Shown piece by piece: positions 33,162 through 42,456 of a DNA stretch of 51,216 nucleotides (its first letter is position 1; every line of letters begins with the position of its first letter). A program made the translations under genes and the position numbers. The notes beneath the pieces are model-generated. The model was not told the DNA's origin. It did not search any database and saw nothing but the letters and a program-made list of their open reading frames with translations. The DNA is from Deltaproteobacteria bacterium (GTDB lineage: Bacteria > Desulfobacterota > Desulfobacteria > Desulfobacterales > ETH-SRB1), in the NCBI GenBank assembly GCA_030272815.1, contig JAJSZT010000019.1, positions 1 to 51,216 on the forward strand, given 5' to 3'.

Positions 33162-33552
33162 AAAAACGGCCGGAACAGTCCATAAGCCGAATTCTGTTCC
33201 CTGCAAGGGTTACCCCCAACAGGGTAACGATCATTCATCTATGGGTGCCGGTTGCCCGGCACCTCTTGCGACCTACCCGGGAGCTCGGACGGGCTACCCT
33301 CAAACGCTCCTCTATTTGGTCTTGCACCAGGTGGGGTTTACCAAGCTTCCCCGGTCACCCGGGGAACTGGTGCGCTCTTACCGCACCTTTTCACCCTTAC
33401 CCATCACTTAAGTGACGGGCGGTATACTTTCTGTTGCACTTTCCTTCACGTTGCCGCGACTTCACGTTATGAAGCACCCTGCCCTGCGGTGTTCGGACTT
33501 TCCTCCAGATCAAACAAGATGATCCAGCGATCGTTTGGACTGCTCCGACCGT
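33162..33552 (-). ncRNA. rnpB: RNase P RNA
   Basis: Bacterial type A RNase P RNA, the catalytic RNA that removes 5' leaders of pre-tRNA. The universally conserved GAGGAAAGTCCG lies at about 33494-33505. GGTAAGGGTGAAAAGGTGCG and GGTAAGAGCGCACC (P10-P12 area), TAGATGAATGATCG and the 3' ACAGAATTCGGCTTAT are present. Helix P1 is formed by CGGTCGGAGCAGTCC at the 5' end and GGACTGTTCCGGCCG at the 3' end, the latter followed by TTTTT. Length about 390 bases. Confidence 0.96.
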
Positions 33553-33616
33553 ACTTGAACTTCAGAGGTCAGGGATCAGGAAAAGTTCCCCAACCCCAAC
33601 CCCCGATCCCTGACCC

Positions 33617-34327
33617 CTAATTAGTGTCCTTCCAGTAAATTATTCTCTGACAACTTGGACAGAACTTCAAGCTGTCACAGCGCTGAAGATCATTATACAT
33701 CTGTGGAGGAATGTTTATATTACATCCACGGCACACCGCATCCTTTACAGGCACAACTGCAATTCCTCCAGCCTTATCTCTTACCATAAGATATGTTTTT
33801 AACAACTGAGGATCAATTTTACCGGAGAATTTCTTCCATTCAGTATCAAGTTCAGCAAGCCTTTTATTATTCTTTTCTGTTTCTTGATCTATAGTCTGCT
33901 TTTCTTTATTAACCTGCTCGGAAAGCTTTTCATATTCATTATTTCTATCAGCCAAAACTCTCTCGATATCATCCATTTGTTCAAGGCATTCGAGCATTTG
34001 ATCTTCAATTTGAGAATTTATTGTCTTAACATCTTCAATTTCCTTTAATAATGACTGGTATTCTTTGTTTGTTTTAATAGATGCAAGTCTCTCCTGACTT
34101 TTTTTTAACCGGGAGATATTCATTTCTACATCAGATTTATATAAAACATAACTCTTTTTCAGATCATTAAGCCTTAATTCTTCATCTTTCGTAGTCTGCT
34201 CAAACTCATTAAGCCTGCAAGAAAGACTGTCCAACCTTTGAGTAATGTTACTTAGAATCGATCTGATTTCGTTACTTTCTGTCTCGATCCCTTGAAGTTT
34301 TACCAGATTATCTATCTGTTCCTTCAT
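33617..34327 (-). CDS. Coiled-coil protein with C-terminal C4 zinc ribbon
   Basis: A 236-residue protein: residues about 1-170 form a long coiled coil (heptads of Leu, Ile, Glu, Lys), then KAGGIAVVPVKDAVCRGCNI and FCPSCQRIIYW supply a four-Cys zinc ribbon. This is the widespread DUF164/zf-RING_7 family, often found beside NIF3 and RNase P RNA as here. Exact function is unsettled; a nucleic-acid-related role is suspected. TTGAGG precedes the start. Likely co-transcribed with the NIF3 gene upstream, although a MITE now lies between them. Confidence 0.88.
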   Translation of the reverse strand: MKEQIDNLVKLQGIETESNEIRSILSNITQRLDSLSCRLNEFEQTTKDEELRLNDLKKSYVLYKSDVEMNISRLKKSQERLASIKTNKEYQSLLKEIEDVKTINSQIEDQMLECLEQMDDIERVLADRNNEYEKLSEQVNKEKQTIDQETEKNNKRLAELDTEWKKFSGKIDPQLLKTYLMVRDKAGGIAVVPVKDAVCRGCNINIPPQMYNDLQRCDSLKFCPSCQRIIYWKDTN

Positions 34328-34351
34328 ATCCTCAACTCGCTAATCATTATT

Positions 34352-34476
34352 TATAGACTTTCAGATAAATAATTTCACTGAGTTATCAGTCAAAATCCTC
34401 GACGACGTACACATCAGCACGACTTACTCAGATTTTTCCTTATAGCCTTGTGAAATGAATTATCTGAAAGTCTATA
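34352..34476 (+). mobile_element. MITE copy A (TATAGACTTTCAGATAA ends)
   Basis: Terminal inverted repeats of about 27 bases: left TATAGACTTTCAGATAAATA then ATTTCAC, right the complement with two changes, ending GAAAGTCTATA at 34476. The 70-base centre is shared with the copy at 45611-45716 (TTATCAGTC, CGACGTA, CCTTGTGAAAT), which lies in the opposite orientation. No coding capacity. The TA ends suggest TA-target transposition. Confidence 0.88.
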
Positions 34477-34491
34477 GTGCCTGAACGAAAC

Positions 34492-34564
34492 TGCTAATTT
34501 CCCCAATTTCTAATTTATCTCTCCCTAATTTCTACTTTCCAATTTCAAGTTTCAAGCCGTGAAC
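34492..34564. repeat. Right half of a GTTCACGG-type inverted-repeat element
   Basis: CTAATTTCTACTTTCCAATT and TTCAAGTTTCAAGCCGTGAAC match the right arms of the elements at 12875-13113 and 49519-49657. The left arm is missing; a MITE lies immediately to the left. Confidence 0.75.
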
Positions 34565-34566
34565 GG

Positions 34567-35685
34567 TTATAAAATAACAAACGGATCCTTTTCAAGTTTA
34601 CATGCCTCAACTTTTACATCAAACTCACTTTCAACAAGAACTTTTTGAAGACGTTCTGCCAGCACTTCAACTATTAAATGCTCAGATGCAAAATGTCCTA
34701 TATCAATGAGGCCCAGATTTGCGGCCTCGACAGCCCTTGCATCATGATAACGCAAATCTCCGCTTATATAAACTTGAGATCCAGATGAAAAAAAGTTATT
34801 CATCAGGCTTGACCCGCTGCCGGTACACACAGATACAGACTTAACAGGCAGAGCCGGTTTTCCGGCGATTTTTACTGATTTTAGTTTAAGTATTTTTTTA
34901 ATTTCCAATGCAAAATCAGCAAGCTCTTTTTTCTCATCAAGTTCCCCAATACGACCAATACCCTGAACATTCTCTTGAGTTATAAGCGGATAAATATCAT
35001 ATGCCATCTGCTCATAAGGGTGATCCTTTTTCACATGCTGGACAAGGCTTTTGAGATCACTTTTTTGTACAATCGCTTCTATTCTTATCTCATCTGTCTG
35101 AGTAATCACACCTGGTTTGCCGATAAATGGATTTGTCTGAGAGCCTGGCCTGAAAGTACCTTTTCCTTTATTCCTGAAAGAGCAGCATGAATAATTTCCA
35201 ATTTTTCCTGCGCCGGTTTCAAAAAGTGAGTCTAAAACTTTCTGCTCATACTCAACAGGCACGTAAAATACAAGCTTGTAATTTTCTGCCGCCCTGACCT
35301 TTCCCAGAACCTTCAGGTTCTTTAGACCAATACGTTTTGCGATAACATCGTTTATACCATCTTTCGCGTTATCAAGGTTGGTATGTGCTGAAAATATACC
35401 TGTGCGGTGCCTGACAGCCATATTGATCACATAACCAACAGGAGTGCTGAAATCAATGGATTTTAAAGGACGAAATATCAGTGGATGATGTGCAATGATC
35501 AGGTCAACATCCTTGCTGCAGGCAGCCTCAACAACATCGGGAGCAGGATCCAAAGCGATCCAGACTTTTTTTACCGGCCAGTCATTTTGCCCGACCTGTA
35601 ATCCGACATTATCCCATTCTTCAGCAAGATGGCGTGGTGCAAAGCTTTCCATCGCCTTAATGATATCAGATATTTTTGCAGCCAT
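34567..35685 (-). CDS. NIF3-family dinuclear metal protein
   Basis: Nif3/YbgI-like protein (often annotated GTP cyclohydrolase I type 2), 372 residues with the inserted PII-like middle domain (about residues 130-230). Metal-ligand motifs are LIIAHHPLIF and GIFSAHTNLDNAKDG near the N-terminus and HFASEHLIVE at the C-terminus; VSVCTGSGSSLM is typical. The biochemical role is not established for most members. Gene order with the zinc-ribbon gene and RNase P RNA downstream is a conserved neighbourhood. A terminator lies just upstream, so it has its own promoter. Confidence 0.92.
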   Translation of the reverse strand: MAAKISDIIKAMESFAPRHLAEEWDNVGLQVGQNDWPVKKVWIALDPAPDVVEAACSKDVDLIIAHHPLIFRPLKSIDFSTPVGYVINMAVRHRTGIFSAHTNLDNAKDGINDVIAKRIGLKNLKVLGKVRAAENYKLVFYVPVEYEQKVLDSLFETGAGKIGNYSCCSFRNKGKGTFRPGSQTNPFIGKPGVITQTDEIRIEAIVQKSDLKSLVQHVKKDHPYEQMAYDIYPLITQENVQGIGRIGELDEKKELADFALEIKKILKLKSVKIAGKPALPVKSVSVCTGSGSSLMNNFFSSGSQVYISGDLRYHDARAVEAANLGLIDIGHFASEHLIVEVLAERLQKVLVESEFDVKVEACKLEKDPFVIL

Positions 35686-35696
35686 TTCTCAATCAC

Positions 35697-35726
35697 AAAA
35701 AAGGCGTGGTTCTTCACACCCACGCC
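35697..35726 (-). terminator. Intrinsic terminator after tRNA-Met
   Basis: On the minus strand GGCGTGG and CCACGCC pair perfectly around a 10-base loop, followed by a run of at least six T. It lies 53 bases downstream of the tRNA and 12 bases before the NIF3 start, ending the dnaG-rpoD-tRNA transcript. Confidence 0.88.
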
Positions 35727-35733
35727 ACAAGAA

Positions 35734-35770
35734 GAAACCTTTGCAAAATTGAACATTTTTCAAAGGTCTC
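35734..35770. repeat. Short palindromic repeat CCTTTGCAAAA...TTTTCAAAGG, copy 2
   Basis: AAACCTTTGCAAAATTGAAC followed by ATTTTTCAAAGGTCTC; the minus strand matches 15280-15315. It lies between the tRNA and its terminator and would fold in the transcript. Confidence 0.6.
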
Positions 35771-35778
35771 ACAAAAAA

Positions 35779-35851
35779 TGGGCCCACCTGGATTCGAACC
35801 AGGGACCGACCGGTTATGAGCCGGTGGCTCTGCCAGCTGAGCTATGGGCCC
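35779..35851 (-). tRNA. tRNA with CAT anticodon (probably elongator tRNA-Met)
   Basis: A 73-base cloverleaf: acceptor GGGCCCA/TGGGCCC, D arm GCTCAGCTGGCAGAGC, anticodon stem ACCGG/CCGGT with loop CTCATAA, T arm CCTGGTTCGAATCCAGG. CCA is not encoded. A CAT anticodon can be initiator, elongator Met or lysidine-modified Ile; a paired first base rules against initiator. Met is my choice but Ile2 cannot be excluded. Confidence 0.93.
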
Positions 35852-35895
35852 GTAAAATTTTATTTACTAACTTTATGGAAACTTTTTGTCAAGTA

Positions 35896-37662
35896 TTAGG
35901 TTTCGATAAAACTTTTCAATTTACGGCTTCTAGTCGGATGCCTTAGTTTTCTCAAAGCTTTTGCCTCTATCTGCCTGATTCTTTCTCGTGTTACCGCAAA
36001 ATCCTGCCCGACCTCCTCAAGAGTATGATCTGCTTTTTCGCCGATTCCGAATCGCATGCGCAAAACCTTTTCTTCCCGCGGAGTTAATGTTGCAAGTACC
36101 TTTCTTGTCTGTTCAGCAAGATTCAGGCTTACGGTGGCATCAGAAGGAAGCATAAACTTTTTGTCTTCAATGAAATCACCGAGATGGCTGTCCTCTTCTT
36201 CGCCGATAGGTGTCTCCAGTGAAATAGGTTCTCGTGCAATTTTTAATACCTTGCGAACCTTATCAATAGGTATCTCCATTTTATTTGCTACCTCCTCAGG
36301 CTTAGGCTCACGCCCAAGCTCCTGCACCAAATATCTGGATGTACGGATCAGCTTATTAATAGTCTCTATCATATGGACTGGAATTCGAATAGTCCTTGCC
36401 TGATCGGCAATTGCCCTTGTTATAGCCTGCCGTATCCACCATGTTGCATATGTACTGAATTTATAACCACGGCGATACTCAAATTTATCCACAGCCTTCA
36501 TAAGACCAATATTGCCTTCCTGAATCAGATCAAGGAACTGAAGACCTCTATTAGTATATTTTTTTGCAATGCTGACAACCAGCCGTAAATTCGCTCTGGT
36601 TAACTCAATCTTAGCTGCTTTAGCTATTAGACGCCCTTCCTCAACACCTGATATAATTTTTTTTAAAGTCCGGCCGTTAGCCTTTATGGCATATTCTTTT
36701 TCTTTTATCTCTTCATGGATCTTCTTAAGTTGCGTATATAGTAAGGTTCCCTCATCCATAGTCAAATCACAACTGCGGTTAATCCATTTAAGAAATTTTT
36801 TCTTTGTCTTTAAATTGACGCAAAATTCAGCAACTGACACGTTAACTGTATCTGCATGCATAGAAATCATTTTGTTCATGGAATCAAACCATTCTATCCG
36901 GCCTCTTATAATATTCTCAATCTTATCTATTACTTTCCCTTCTAAACGCCAATTTTTTAATAGGTCGAATATTTTATTATTCCTGCGAGTTATACGACTT
37001 CTGATGCTACGCTGTTCAGACAGGCCTAATTTTGATGAAAATAGTTTTTCCCTGTATGCTTTATTTTCTTTGTCAATCTTTTCAATCAAACGAATGGTGC
37101 TTAAAAACCTCTCAATCTGTAATACTTCATCAACATATGTATCTCCTTCGTCAACATCTCTTAACACATGTTTTAGACGAAGATTGCCGCTTTCAATATG
37201 TTCCCCTAAATCTAAAATGCATTCCACTCCGGTCGTAGTATCTATAAGTGACCTTAAAACAGCCTGTTCGCCGGCCTCAATCTTCTTGGCTATTTCAACC
37301 TCTCCTTCCCTGCTTAAGAGGGTAACAAGCCCCATCTCACGCAGATACATCTTAACGGGATCGGTTACTGTGCCAAAATCATCAGAAGAAACAGCCTTGG
37401 TTTGATTGAATTTTTCTTTTAATTCTACCTTGTTATCCACTACATTGCATTTCTTTTCATCCACGATTTCAATATCAAGATCGTCAAACAACATTAGAGT
37501 TTCATCAAATTGATCAGAAGATAACATATCTTCGGGGAATGCTTTGTTAATCTCGTCATAAGTTAAAGAACCTTGTTTTTTACCTTTTACAATCAGTTTG
37601 TTCAATGCTTGTTTATTGACCTTGTTTGCATTTTTCCGTTTTGCAGCGAATTTAGTTGCCAT
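35896..37662 (-). CDS. rpoD: RNA polymerase primary sigma factor
   Basis: Housekeeping sigma-70, 588 residues. Region 1.1 is at the N-terminus, then [14 protein letters not shown] (1.2), a non-conserved insert about residues 150-330, [20 protein letters not shown] through [12 protein letters not shown] (region 2), [16 protein letters not shown]-like text in region 3, and [20 protein letters not shown] with [20 protein letters not shown] (region 4). Directly downstream of dnaG on the same strand, the common dnaG-rpoD arrangement. Confidence 0.97.
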   Translation of the reverse strand: MATKFAAKRKNANKVNKQALNKLIVKGKKQGSLTYDEINKAFPEDMLSSDQFDETLMLFDDLDIEIVDEKKCNVVDNKVELKEKFNQTKAVSSDDFGTVTDPVKMYLREMGLVTLLSREGEVEIAKKIEAGEQAVLRSLIDTTTGVECILDLGEHIESGNLRLKHVLRDVDEGDTYVDEVLQIERFLSTIRLIEKIDKENKAYREKLFSSKLGLSEQRSIRSRITRRNNKIFDLLKNWRLEGKVIDKIENIIRGRIEWFDSMNKMISMHADTVNVSVAEFCVNLKTKKKFLKWINRSCDLTMDEGTLLYTQLKKIHEEIKEKEYAIKANGRTLKKIISGVEEGRLIAKAAKIELTRANLRLVVSIAKKYTNRGLQFLDLIQEGNIGLMKAVDKFEYRRGYKFSTYATWWIRQAITRAIADQARTIRIPVHMIETINKLIRTSRYLVQELGREPKPEEVANKMEIPIDKVRKVLKIAREPISLETPIGEEEDSHLGDFIEDKKFMLPSDATVSLNLAEQTRKVLATLTPREEKVLRMRFGIGEKADHTLEEVGQDFAVTRERIRQIEAKALRKLRHPTRSRKLKSFIET

Positions 37663-37693
37663 ATATTTCAGCCTCCTAATGACTTCAGAACTA

Positions 37694-39520
37694 TTAGCCT
37701 AATTTAGGGTCTTTCCTGACCTGAATTTGCTTTTTCTTTAACAATTCTAAAAGCAGCTCATGGTCATTAGACTCCTCTGCTGCCCTTATCTTCTGCAACA
37801 AAGTTTTTTCTTGACGATTTCTGATTGACTCAAATTGCAATAACAACTTGAGACAGCCTTCACGGCTCCACTGATCTTCACCAATCGACAAAGAGGCAAC
37901 AATACTTCTTTCTTCCCTGTCGTCAATGCTGTTAATGATATCAGATACAAATCCGTTGCCCCGAGTGCTCACAGCATGCAATCCATCTCGAATACCCTCT
38001 CTGTCTCGCTGCTTTAGAATCAGTTGACCGATTAAGCTTAAAGACTTATCTTCGAAAAGATCGAGTATATTGCGTGTAATAATTTCAGGTAATATTTCGG
38101 GAAATTGAAGCATCATTGCAATTATCTGCCTTTCGAGCCTGTTCCCCTTTAACGTAAGGTTTTTATCCCGCATCTTGTCTGACAGCTCTTTGTTTGCTTT
38201 GATGCTTTTATTGCCGGATACTATCCTCACCTTTTCCATAACTGCTGCTTCATCAATTCCTATAATTTCTGCAAGCTCCTTGATATATAAAGATCTTTCA
38301 ACACTATCATTAATATGAGCCAATGGCTGTTTCAGGTCTGATATGATACGAATTTTCCCTTCAATGGAGAGACCGTGCTTTTTTACAGCAGAATCAATAA
38401 GAAAAGCAATTATACTTTTAGCCTTTGAAGCGGTATTCATAAAGGATTTATATCCAAATTCAAAAAGATATGAGTCAGGATCATATCCTTCGGGTAACAC
38501 GAGAATTTGTGCATTAACATATCCTTTATCAAACACCTTTATGCTTCGTTCCGCTGCCTTAATGCCGGCTGCATCAGAATCATAAACCAGAATAAATCTG
38601 CCATTCTTACCAACAAATCCTCTAAGAATCTGGACATGCCCCTGAGTTAAAGAAGTACCCAGTGTTGCTACGGAGTTCAGAATTCCATGCTGATGTAATG
38701 CTAACAGGTCAAAATATCCTTCGACAATGTAAACCGTTTCACTTGCCCGGCAGTGCTCTTTTGCAATGTGCAATCCATAAAGAGATCGGCTCTTGTTGTA
38801 AACAGATGTCTCGGGAGAATTCAGGTATTTCGGCAGGGAATCATCCATTACACGTCCCCCAAAACCTAACACCTGCTTGCTGACATCGAAAATCGGAAAT
38901 ATTATACGATTTCTGAAACGATCATAATAGCCGTTTTTACTCTTCCTTTTAATAATCAAACCGGATTTTTCAACAAGTTCATGTGATATGTTTTTTTTTG
39001 AAAAATAATTTAAAAGACTATCCCAGCCCGCAGGAGCAAATCCCAGATTAAATATAGTGATAGTATCTTCTCCAATCCCGCGTTTCTTGAGATATTCTAA
39101 AGCTATTTTCCCTTCAACATCACTTAAAAGGCTATGTTTAAAAAAATCCATTGCCTGTTTATTTGCAGCAAGCAAGCTTTCTCTTTCGGAAATCCGCCTT
39201 TTTTGCTCTGGCGACATTGTCTGAGCCGGAATCTCAATGCCATATCTATTGGCAAGCATTTTTGCCGTCTCAAAAAATGAAAGACCATCATGATTCATCA
39301 AAAAATTAAATACATTTCCACCGGTACCACAGCCAAAACAATAGAATATTTGTTTCTCGGGACTTACAGTAAAAGACGGGGTTTTCTCGGTATGAAATGG
39401 ACAAAGGCCCACATAGTTTCTTCCAACTTTTTTCAGAAGAACTATATCTGAAATGATATCTACAATATCAACGATATTTTTAATTTCTGAAATCTTATCT
39501 TCAGGAATAAAAACTGCCAA
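37694..39520 (-). CDS. dnaG: DNA primase
   Basis: Makes RNA primers for replication. N-terminal zinc-binding domain with [18 protein letters not shown] and CFGCGTGGN, catalytic core with [12 protein letters not shown]-like text ([17 protein letters not shown]) and the Toprim [13 protein letters not shown], and a C-terminal helicase-interaction domain. About 608 residues. I prefer a TTG start at 39520 ([15 protein letters not shown], with GGGGTG six bases upstream); a GTG at 39529 adds three residues. rpoD follows after 31 bases. Confidence 0.96.
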   Translation of the reverse strand: MAVFIPEDKISEIKNIVDIVDIISDIVLLKKVGRNYVGLCPFHTEKTPSFTVSPEKQIFYCFGCGTGGNVFNFLMNHDGLSFFETAKMLANRYGIEIPAQTMSPEQKRRISERESLLAANKQAMDFFKHSLLSDVEGKIALEYLKKRGIGEDTITIFNLGFAPAGWDSLLNYFSKKNISHELVEKSGLIIKRKSKNGYYDRFRNRIIFPIFDVSKQVLGFGGRVMDDSLPKYLNSPETSVYNKSRSLYGLHIAKEHCRASETVYIVEGYFDLLALHQHGILNSVATLGTSLTQGHVQILRGFVGKNGRFILVYDSDAAGIKAAERSIKVFDKGYVNAQILVLPEGYDPDSYLFEFGYKSFMNTASKAKSIIAFLIDSAVKKHGLSIEGKIRIISDLKQPLAHINDSVERSLYIKELAEIIGIDEAAVMEKVRIVSGNKSIKANKELSDKMRDKNLTLKGNRLERQIIAMMLQFPEILPEIITRNILDLFEDKSLSLIGQLILKQRDREGIRDGLHAVSTRGNGFVSDIINSIDDREERSIVASLSIGEDQWSREGCLKLLLQFESIRNRQEKTLLQKIRAAEESNDHELLLELLKKKQIQVRKDPKLG

Positions 39521-39529
39521 CAAAAGCAC

Positions 39530-39826
39530 CCCACAAACTATGGAATAGGGAAAACAGGTAATAACGGCAGGATGTTAAGGAATGAAGTTTAGCAAACTCC
39601 TTTATGTGCTCAAACTGACTTATTTGAAGATCTGAATTGTCAATAAAGAAATGTCTCATGAAAAGCTAAACTATAACATATTAATAATTATTTTAAACTT
39701 ATAAAATAACTATCAATAATATCTTTGTCAAGGTAATTTAAAAATAAATTTTATATTGAATATTTCGAGAATTGAAATTTGAGATTGACGCAGTAATCGA
39801 GCAAAAGGGGGCGTTTTGCAAAGGTC
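39530..39826. other. Gap between dnaG and hisA with a repeat segment
   Basis: AT-rich, no gene. The right end, from about 39770, contains TTGAGATTGACGCAGTAATC and GCAAAAGGGGGCGTTTTGCA, which looks like a dispersed palindrome and ends in the shared words GCAAAGGTCTC that overlap the hisA stop codon. The left part probably holds the dnaG promoter, but no clear hexamers stood out. Confidence 0.5.
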
Positions 39827-40591
39827 TCATATTGTGAATGGTCTTTTAGAGTTTTTTATGAAGCCGTTTGATTTTGAAACTTCAATAGCTTCTTTAAGGT
39901 TCAGGGTCCCGCTATATAACGCCCTTCCGGTAATAACACCAACTACCCCGACTTCTCTTAAAGGCATTAAATTTTTTATGTCCTCTATTGTTGAAACACC
40001 GCCTGAAGCAACTACCGGTATTGATACAGCCTCTGCCAGCCGTCTGGTTTCTTCAATATTCGGCCCGGTTTGCATACCATCTCTATGTATGTCGGTAAAG
40101 TTTATTGCTGCAACACCACAATCTTCAAATTGCTTTGCCAGATCAACGGCTTTAACCTGTGTTGTCTCAGTCCATCCCTCAATAGCAACAAATCCATTTC
40201 GAGCATCTATCCCAACAACAATCTGCCCTGGAAATGCCCTGCAGGCATCTTTAACCAGACCAGAATTCTTAATTGCCTCGGTTCCGATAATTACCCTTTT
40301 TACCCCGATATCAAGGAACATGGTTATTGTCTCTTTATCCCTTATTCCACCCCCAACCTGAATATGGGCGTCAACGCTTTCAACTATTTTTTTGATTGAA
40401 TTAAAATTTTGAGGACTTTTTTTAAAGGCGCCGTCAAGATCAATTACGTGTATAATTTCAGCGCCCTCTGACTCCCATTTCTTTGCCATAGCCACAGGAT
40501 TATCAGAAAAAACTGTTTCTTCATCCATACGCCCCTGGAGGAGTCTGACACATCTACCGTTTTTTATATCAACTGCAGGTATAATAATCAT
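39827..40591 (-). CDS. hisA: Phosphoribosylformimino-AICAR-ribotide isomerase
   Basis: Histidine synthesis, Amadori rearrangement of ProFAR to PRFAR. TIM barrel with MIIIPAVDIKNGRCVRLLQG (catalytic Asp), IQVGGGIRDKETI and VVASGGVSTIEDI phosphate loops and the second catalytic Asp in AAINFTDIHRDG. The ATG at 40591 gives the usual start; 43 further in-frame residues upstream are translated repeat. The last about 12 residues (SNGFIKNSKRPFTI) run into a repeat and may not be native. No other his gene is adjacent; hisB lies 1.3 kb away. Confidence 0.95.
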   Translation of the reverse strand: MIIIPAVDIKNGRCVRLLQGRMDEETVFSDNPVAMAKKWESEGAEIIHVIDLDGAFKKSPQNFNSIKKIVESVDAHIQVGGGIRDKETITMFLDIGVKRVIIGTEAIKNSGLVKDACRAFPGQIVVGIDARNGFVAIEGWTETTQVKAVDLAKQFEDCGVAAINFTDIHRDGMQTGPNIEETRRLAEAVSIPVVASGGVSTIEDIKNLMPLREVGVVGVITGRALYSGTLNLKEAIEVSKSNGFIKNSKRPFTI

Positions 40592-40657
40592 AAGCGCTAA
40601 GTTATTTTGTAAACGTTCACAGGTTGCATTTATGTCATACGAGGTTGTTTTGAAAGA

Positions 40658-40926
40658 TGAACGTCCAACATCGAACATTGAACGTCGAACGTCGAATAAT
40701 GATGTCGCTCCGCTCCTCAAATTATTTTAAAATCGAATAAAAAACCAATACGAACATTCAAAAGCTATTTCTGTTTCTTTTCAGCCGTTTTGATACTCGT
40801 AACGAAAATCTTGTTTAATTCCTCTGTTTCCTGTAAAATATCATCTAATAGTTCAGGTTTTAAACTCTGTTTCTTCATCTTTTCCCATTCAACATTCGAT
40901 GTTGGACGTTCGATGTTCGATGTTCA
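40658..40926. mobile_element. Inverted-repeat element (GAACATCGAACGTCC type) carrying an IVP gene remnant
   Basis: Left arm TGAACGTCCAACATCGAACA and onward to about 40697; right arm from about 40890 ending GATGTTCGATGTTCA at 40926. The arms are built of the same 10- to 11-base words in opposite orientation. The inside holds GATGTCGCTCCGCTCC, shared with the emptied copy at 21501-21627, and the 3' end of a four-helix-bundle gene. Confidence 0.78.
40764..40890 (-). pseudogene. Four-helix-bundle (IVP/S23-type) protein, C-terminal remnant
   Basis: The minus-strand frame EWEKMKKQSLKPELLDDILQ then ETEELNKIFVTSIKTAEKKQ ends at TAG 40764-40766. The LLDDILQETEELNKIFVTSIK stretch resembles the last helix of the four-helix-bundle family found in 23S rRNA intervening sequences. 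The first three helices are absent; the fragment begins where the element arm ends. Confidence 0.6.
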
Positions 40927-40980
40927 TTTTTTTCCAGTCCCTCCTGGGCAAAAACAACTTAGCGCTTATGGGTATAATAA

Positions 40981-41676
40981 TTATGGTCCCGGAAATGTCT
41001 GAAGCACATCTTCAAGACCTGAAACAGCCATCTCTTCTGCGGTAATCCAGCTCCACTTTCTTCTTAAAAATGTGCCGATCTGAAAAAGGTTTTCGCTTAA
41101 TGGACGCTGGGTTTCATCAAAATGACCTACCCACAACATACTGCCTTTTGAAACATCTATAAGATGAATATCAAATGCAACAGAAGCAGGAGAATCAACT
41201 GAATACCGCGTCCCTACCCTATCCTTGAATCGATAAACATGCCCTACCAGTACTGCATCGGCATAAAGAGCACGCCCGATTTTAACTAATATATCACGTT
41301 CCGACAACTCTTTTTTATCTGCCGCCAGCAAAACCGACATAGCCCCCTGAGCCTGGCCGGGAGGTATAAGTTCAAAATCTTTACGGCTTTTAATTATAGA
41401 AATCAGACGATCTGTAAGAACATCAACTGCAAACGTTTCCACATCTCCTGTAGAAAAAACATTGCCGCATAAAGGGCACCTGACATTAACATTTTTACCA
41501 TGTAAAGTTGATAAATCTTTAAAAGGCAAAATCAATAATTTTTCTATACCGGATTTTACTACAGGTGTTTCAGGAATAATCACATCAGATTTGCAGGCAG
41601 ATAATAATAAAATTAACGTAATAATACCGATTCCAACCAAGCTACGCAGATTATCATGATGTATTTTCTGTATCAT
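40981..41676 (-). CDS. Lipoprotein with CsgG/LpoB-like domain
   Basis: Signal segment SLVGIGIITLILLLSAC with a lipobox Cys at about residue 28, so membrane-anchored. The mature part (IEKLLILPFKDLSTL, DVLTDRLISIIKSRKDFELI, GRALYADAVLVGHVYRF, FDIHLIDVSKGSMLWVGHFD) resembles the alpha/beta fold of CsgG, LpoB and TolB N-terminal domains. An inserted CPLCGNV motif is unusual for an exported protein and could hold a metal or form a disulfide. No secretion partners lie nearby. Function unknown. Confidence 0.75.
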   Translation of the reverse strand: MIQKIHHDNLRSLVGIGIITLILLLSACKSDVIIPETPVVKSGIEKLLILPFKDLSTLHGKNVNVRCPLCGNVFSTGDVETFAVDVLTDRLISIIKSRKDFELIPPGQAQGAMSVLLAADKKELSERDILVKIGRALYADAVLVGHVYRFKDRVGTRYSVDSPASVAFDIHLIDVSKGSMLWVGHFDETQRPLSENLFQIGTFLRRKWSWITAEEMAVSGLEDVLQTFPGP

Positions 41677-41725
41677 AAAAGAATCAGTGACTTCTTTTTA
41701 GAAATGTTAAAAGAGGATAAGTTTT

Positions 41726-41814
41726 TCTCGTTCCCATGCTCCAGCGTTTCTCGTTCCCATGCTCCAGCGTGGGAATGCATACCATATGGTTTCCCACGCT
41801 GGAGTATGGGAACC
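41726..41814. repeat. CGTTCCCATGCTCCAGCG palindromic repeat
   Basis: TCGTTCCCATGCTCCAGCGT occurs twice in direct order (41728 and 41751), and the second copy forms a long hairpin with TTCCCACGCTGGAGTATGGG ending at 41814. The same palindrome is known as a frequent intergenic repeat in many filamentous and sulfur bacteria. It lies between the lipoprotein gene and hisB. Confidence 0.85.
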
Positions 41815-41844
41815 AGGTAACCTTTGAACGGTTACATTGTCTGA

Positions 41845-42438
41845 TCACAATGTACCTTTTGTAGAACGCACATCTGTAATACGTTCATCCAAAGAAACGG
41901 CTTGATCCATCGCCCTGCCGACGGCCTTGAAAATTGATTCTATAATATGATGTTCGTTTTCGCCGTAGCTGACATTTATATGAAGATTCATCCCCCCCAT
42001 AGTAGAAAATGCCCTGAAAAATTCCTTTGCAAGGGAAGAATCAAACCTACCGCCCGTGGTTTTTAGATTTGGAACATTAAATACCAGATAAGGCCGCTTT
42101 GATAAATCAACTGCAACAGATGCCAAAGCATCATCCATGGGCGTTACAGAAAACCCATACCTCTTTATCCCCCTCCTGTCGCCAAGAGCTCTATCAAATG
42201 CATCTCCCAATACAAGCCCGACATCTTCAACTGTATGATGAAAATCGACTTCAATATCTCCTTTGGCAGATATGCATAAATCAAAAAAACCATGAACAGC
42301 AAAAAGCGTAAGCATGTGATCAAAAAAGGGAATCCCAGTTGAAATCTCATGGTTGCCCTTACCGTCCAGATTCAATTTAATATTGATAGCTGTCTCTTTA
42401 GTCTTGCGATCGACCTCTGATGTTCGTTCCATGCTCAT
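41845..42438 (-). CDS. hisB: Imidazoleglycerol-phosphate dehydratase
   Basis: Histidine synthesis; manganese-dependent dehydration of IGP. DFHHTVEDVGLVLGDAFDRA and GENEHHIIESIFKAVGRA are the paired His-rich metal motifs, and GGRFDSSLAKEFFRAF is typical. Monofunctional form of 197 residues with no phosphatase domain. Start MSMERTSEV with AAGGA upstream. The PilZ gene lies 18 bases upstream on the same strand. Confidence 0.96.
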   Translation of the reverse strand: MSMERTSEVDRKTKETAINIKLNLDGKGNHEISTGIPFFDHMLTLFAVHGFFDLCISAKGDIEVDFHHTVEDVGLVLGDAFDRALGDRRGIKRYGFSVTPMDDALASVAVDLSKRPYLVFNVPNLKTTGGRFDSSLAKEFFRAFSTMGGMNLHINVSYGENEHHIIESIFKAVGRAMDQAVSLDERITDVRSTKGTL

Positions 42439-42456
42439 ATCTGCAATCCTTCGTGA

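Larger units (their letters stand above)
40589..40970. repeat. Outer inverted repeat CATAAGCGCTAAGTT around the hisA upstream region
   Basis: CATAAGCGCTAAGTT starts at 40589, overlapping the hisA start codon, and its complement AACTTAGCGCTTATG ends at about 40970. The stretch between holds the smaller inverted-repeat element at 40658-40926. This nested arrangement suggests a larger inserted or inverted unit. Confidence 0.6.

Noticed and set aside
33123-33206. 28-residue N-terminal extension of SufC
   Set aside because: It overlaps the 3' part of rnpB and lacks a ribosome site; ATG 33122 has GAGGTG upstream.
33252-33620. 122-residue open frame on the plus strand
   Set aside because: It is the complement of the RNase P RNA gene.
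36569-37405. 278-residue open frame antisense to rpoD
   Set aside because: It lies wholly within the well-supported rpoD gene on the other strand, has low-complexity Ser/Leu/Phe-rich composition and no recognisable motif.
40592-40720. 43-residue N-terminal extension of HisA
   Set aside because: The extra residues (FDVRRSMFDVGRSS) are translated repeat; MIIIPAVDIKNGRC is the conserved start.
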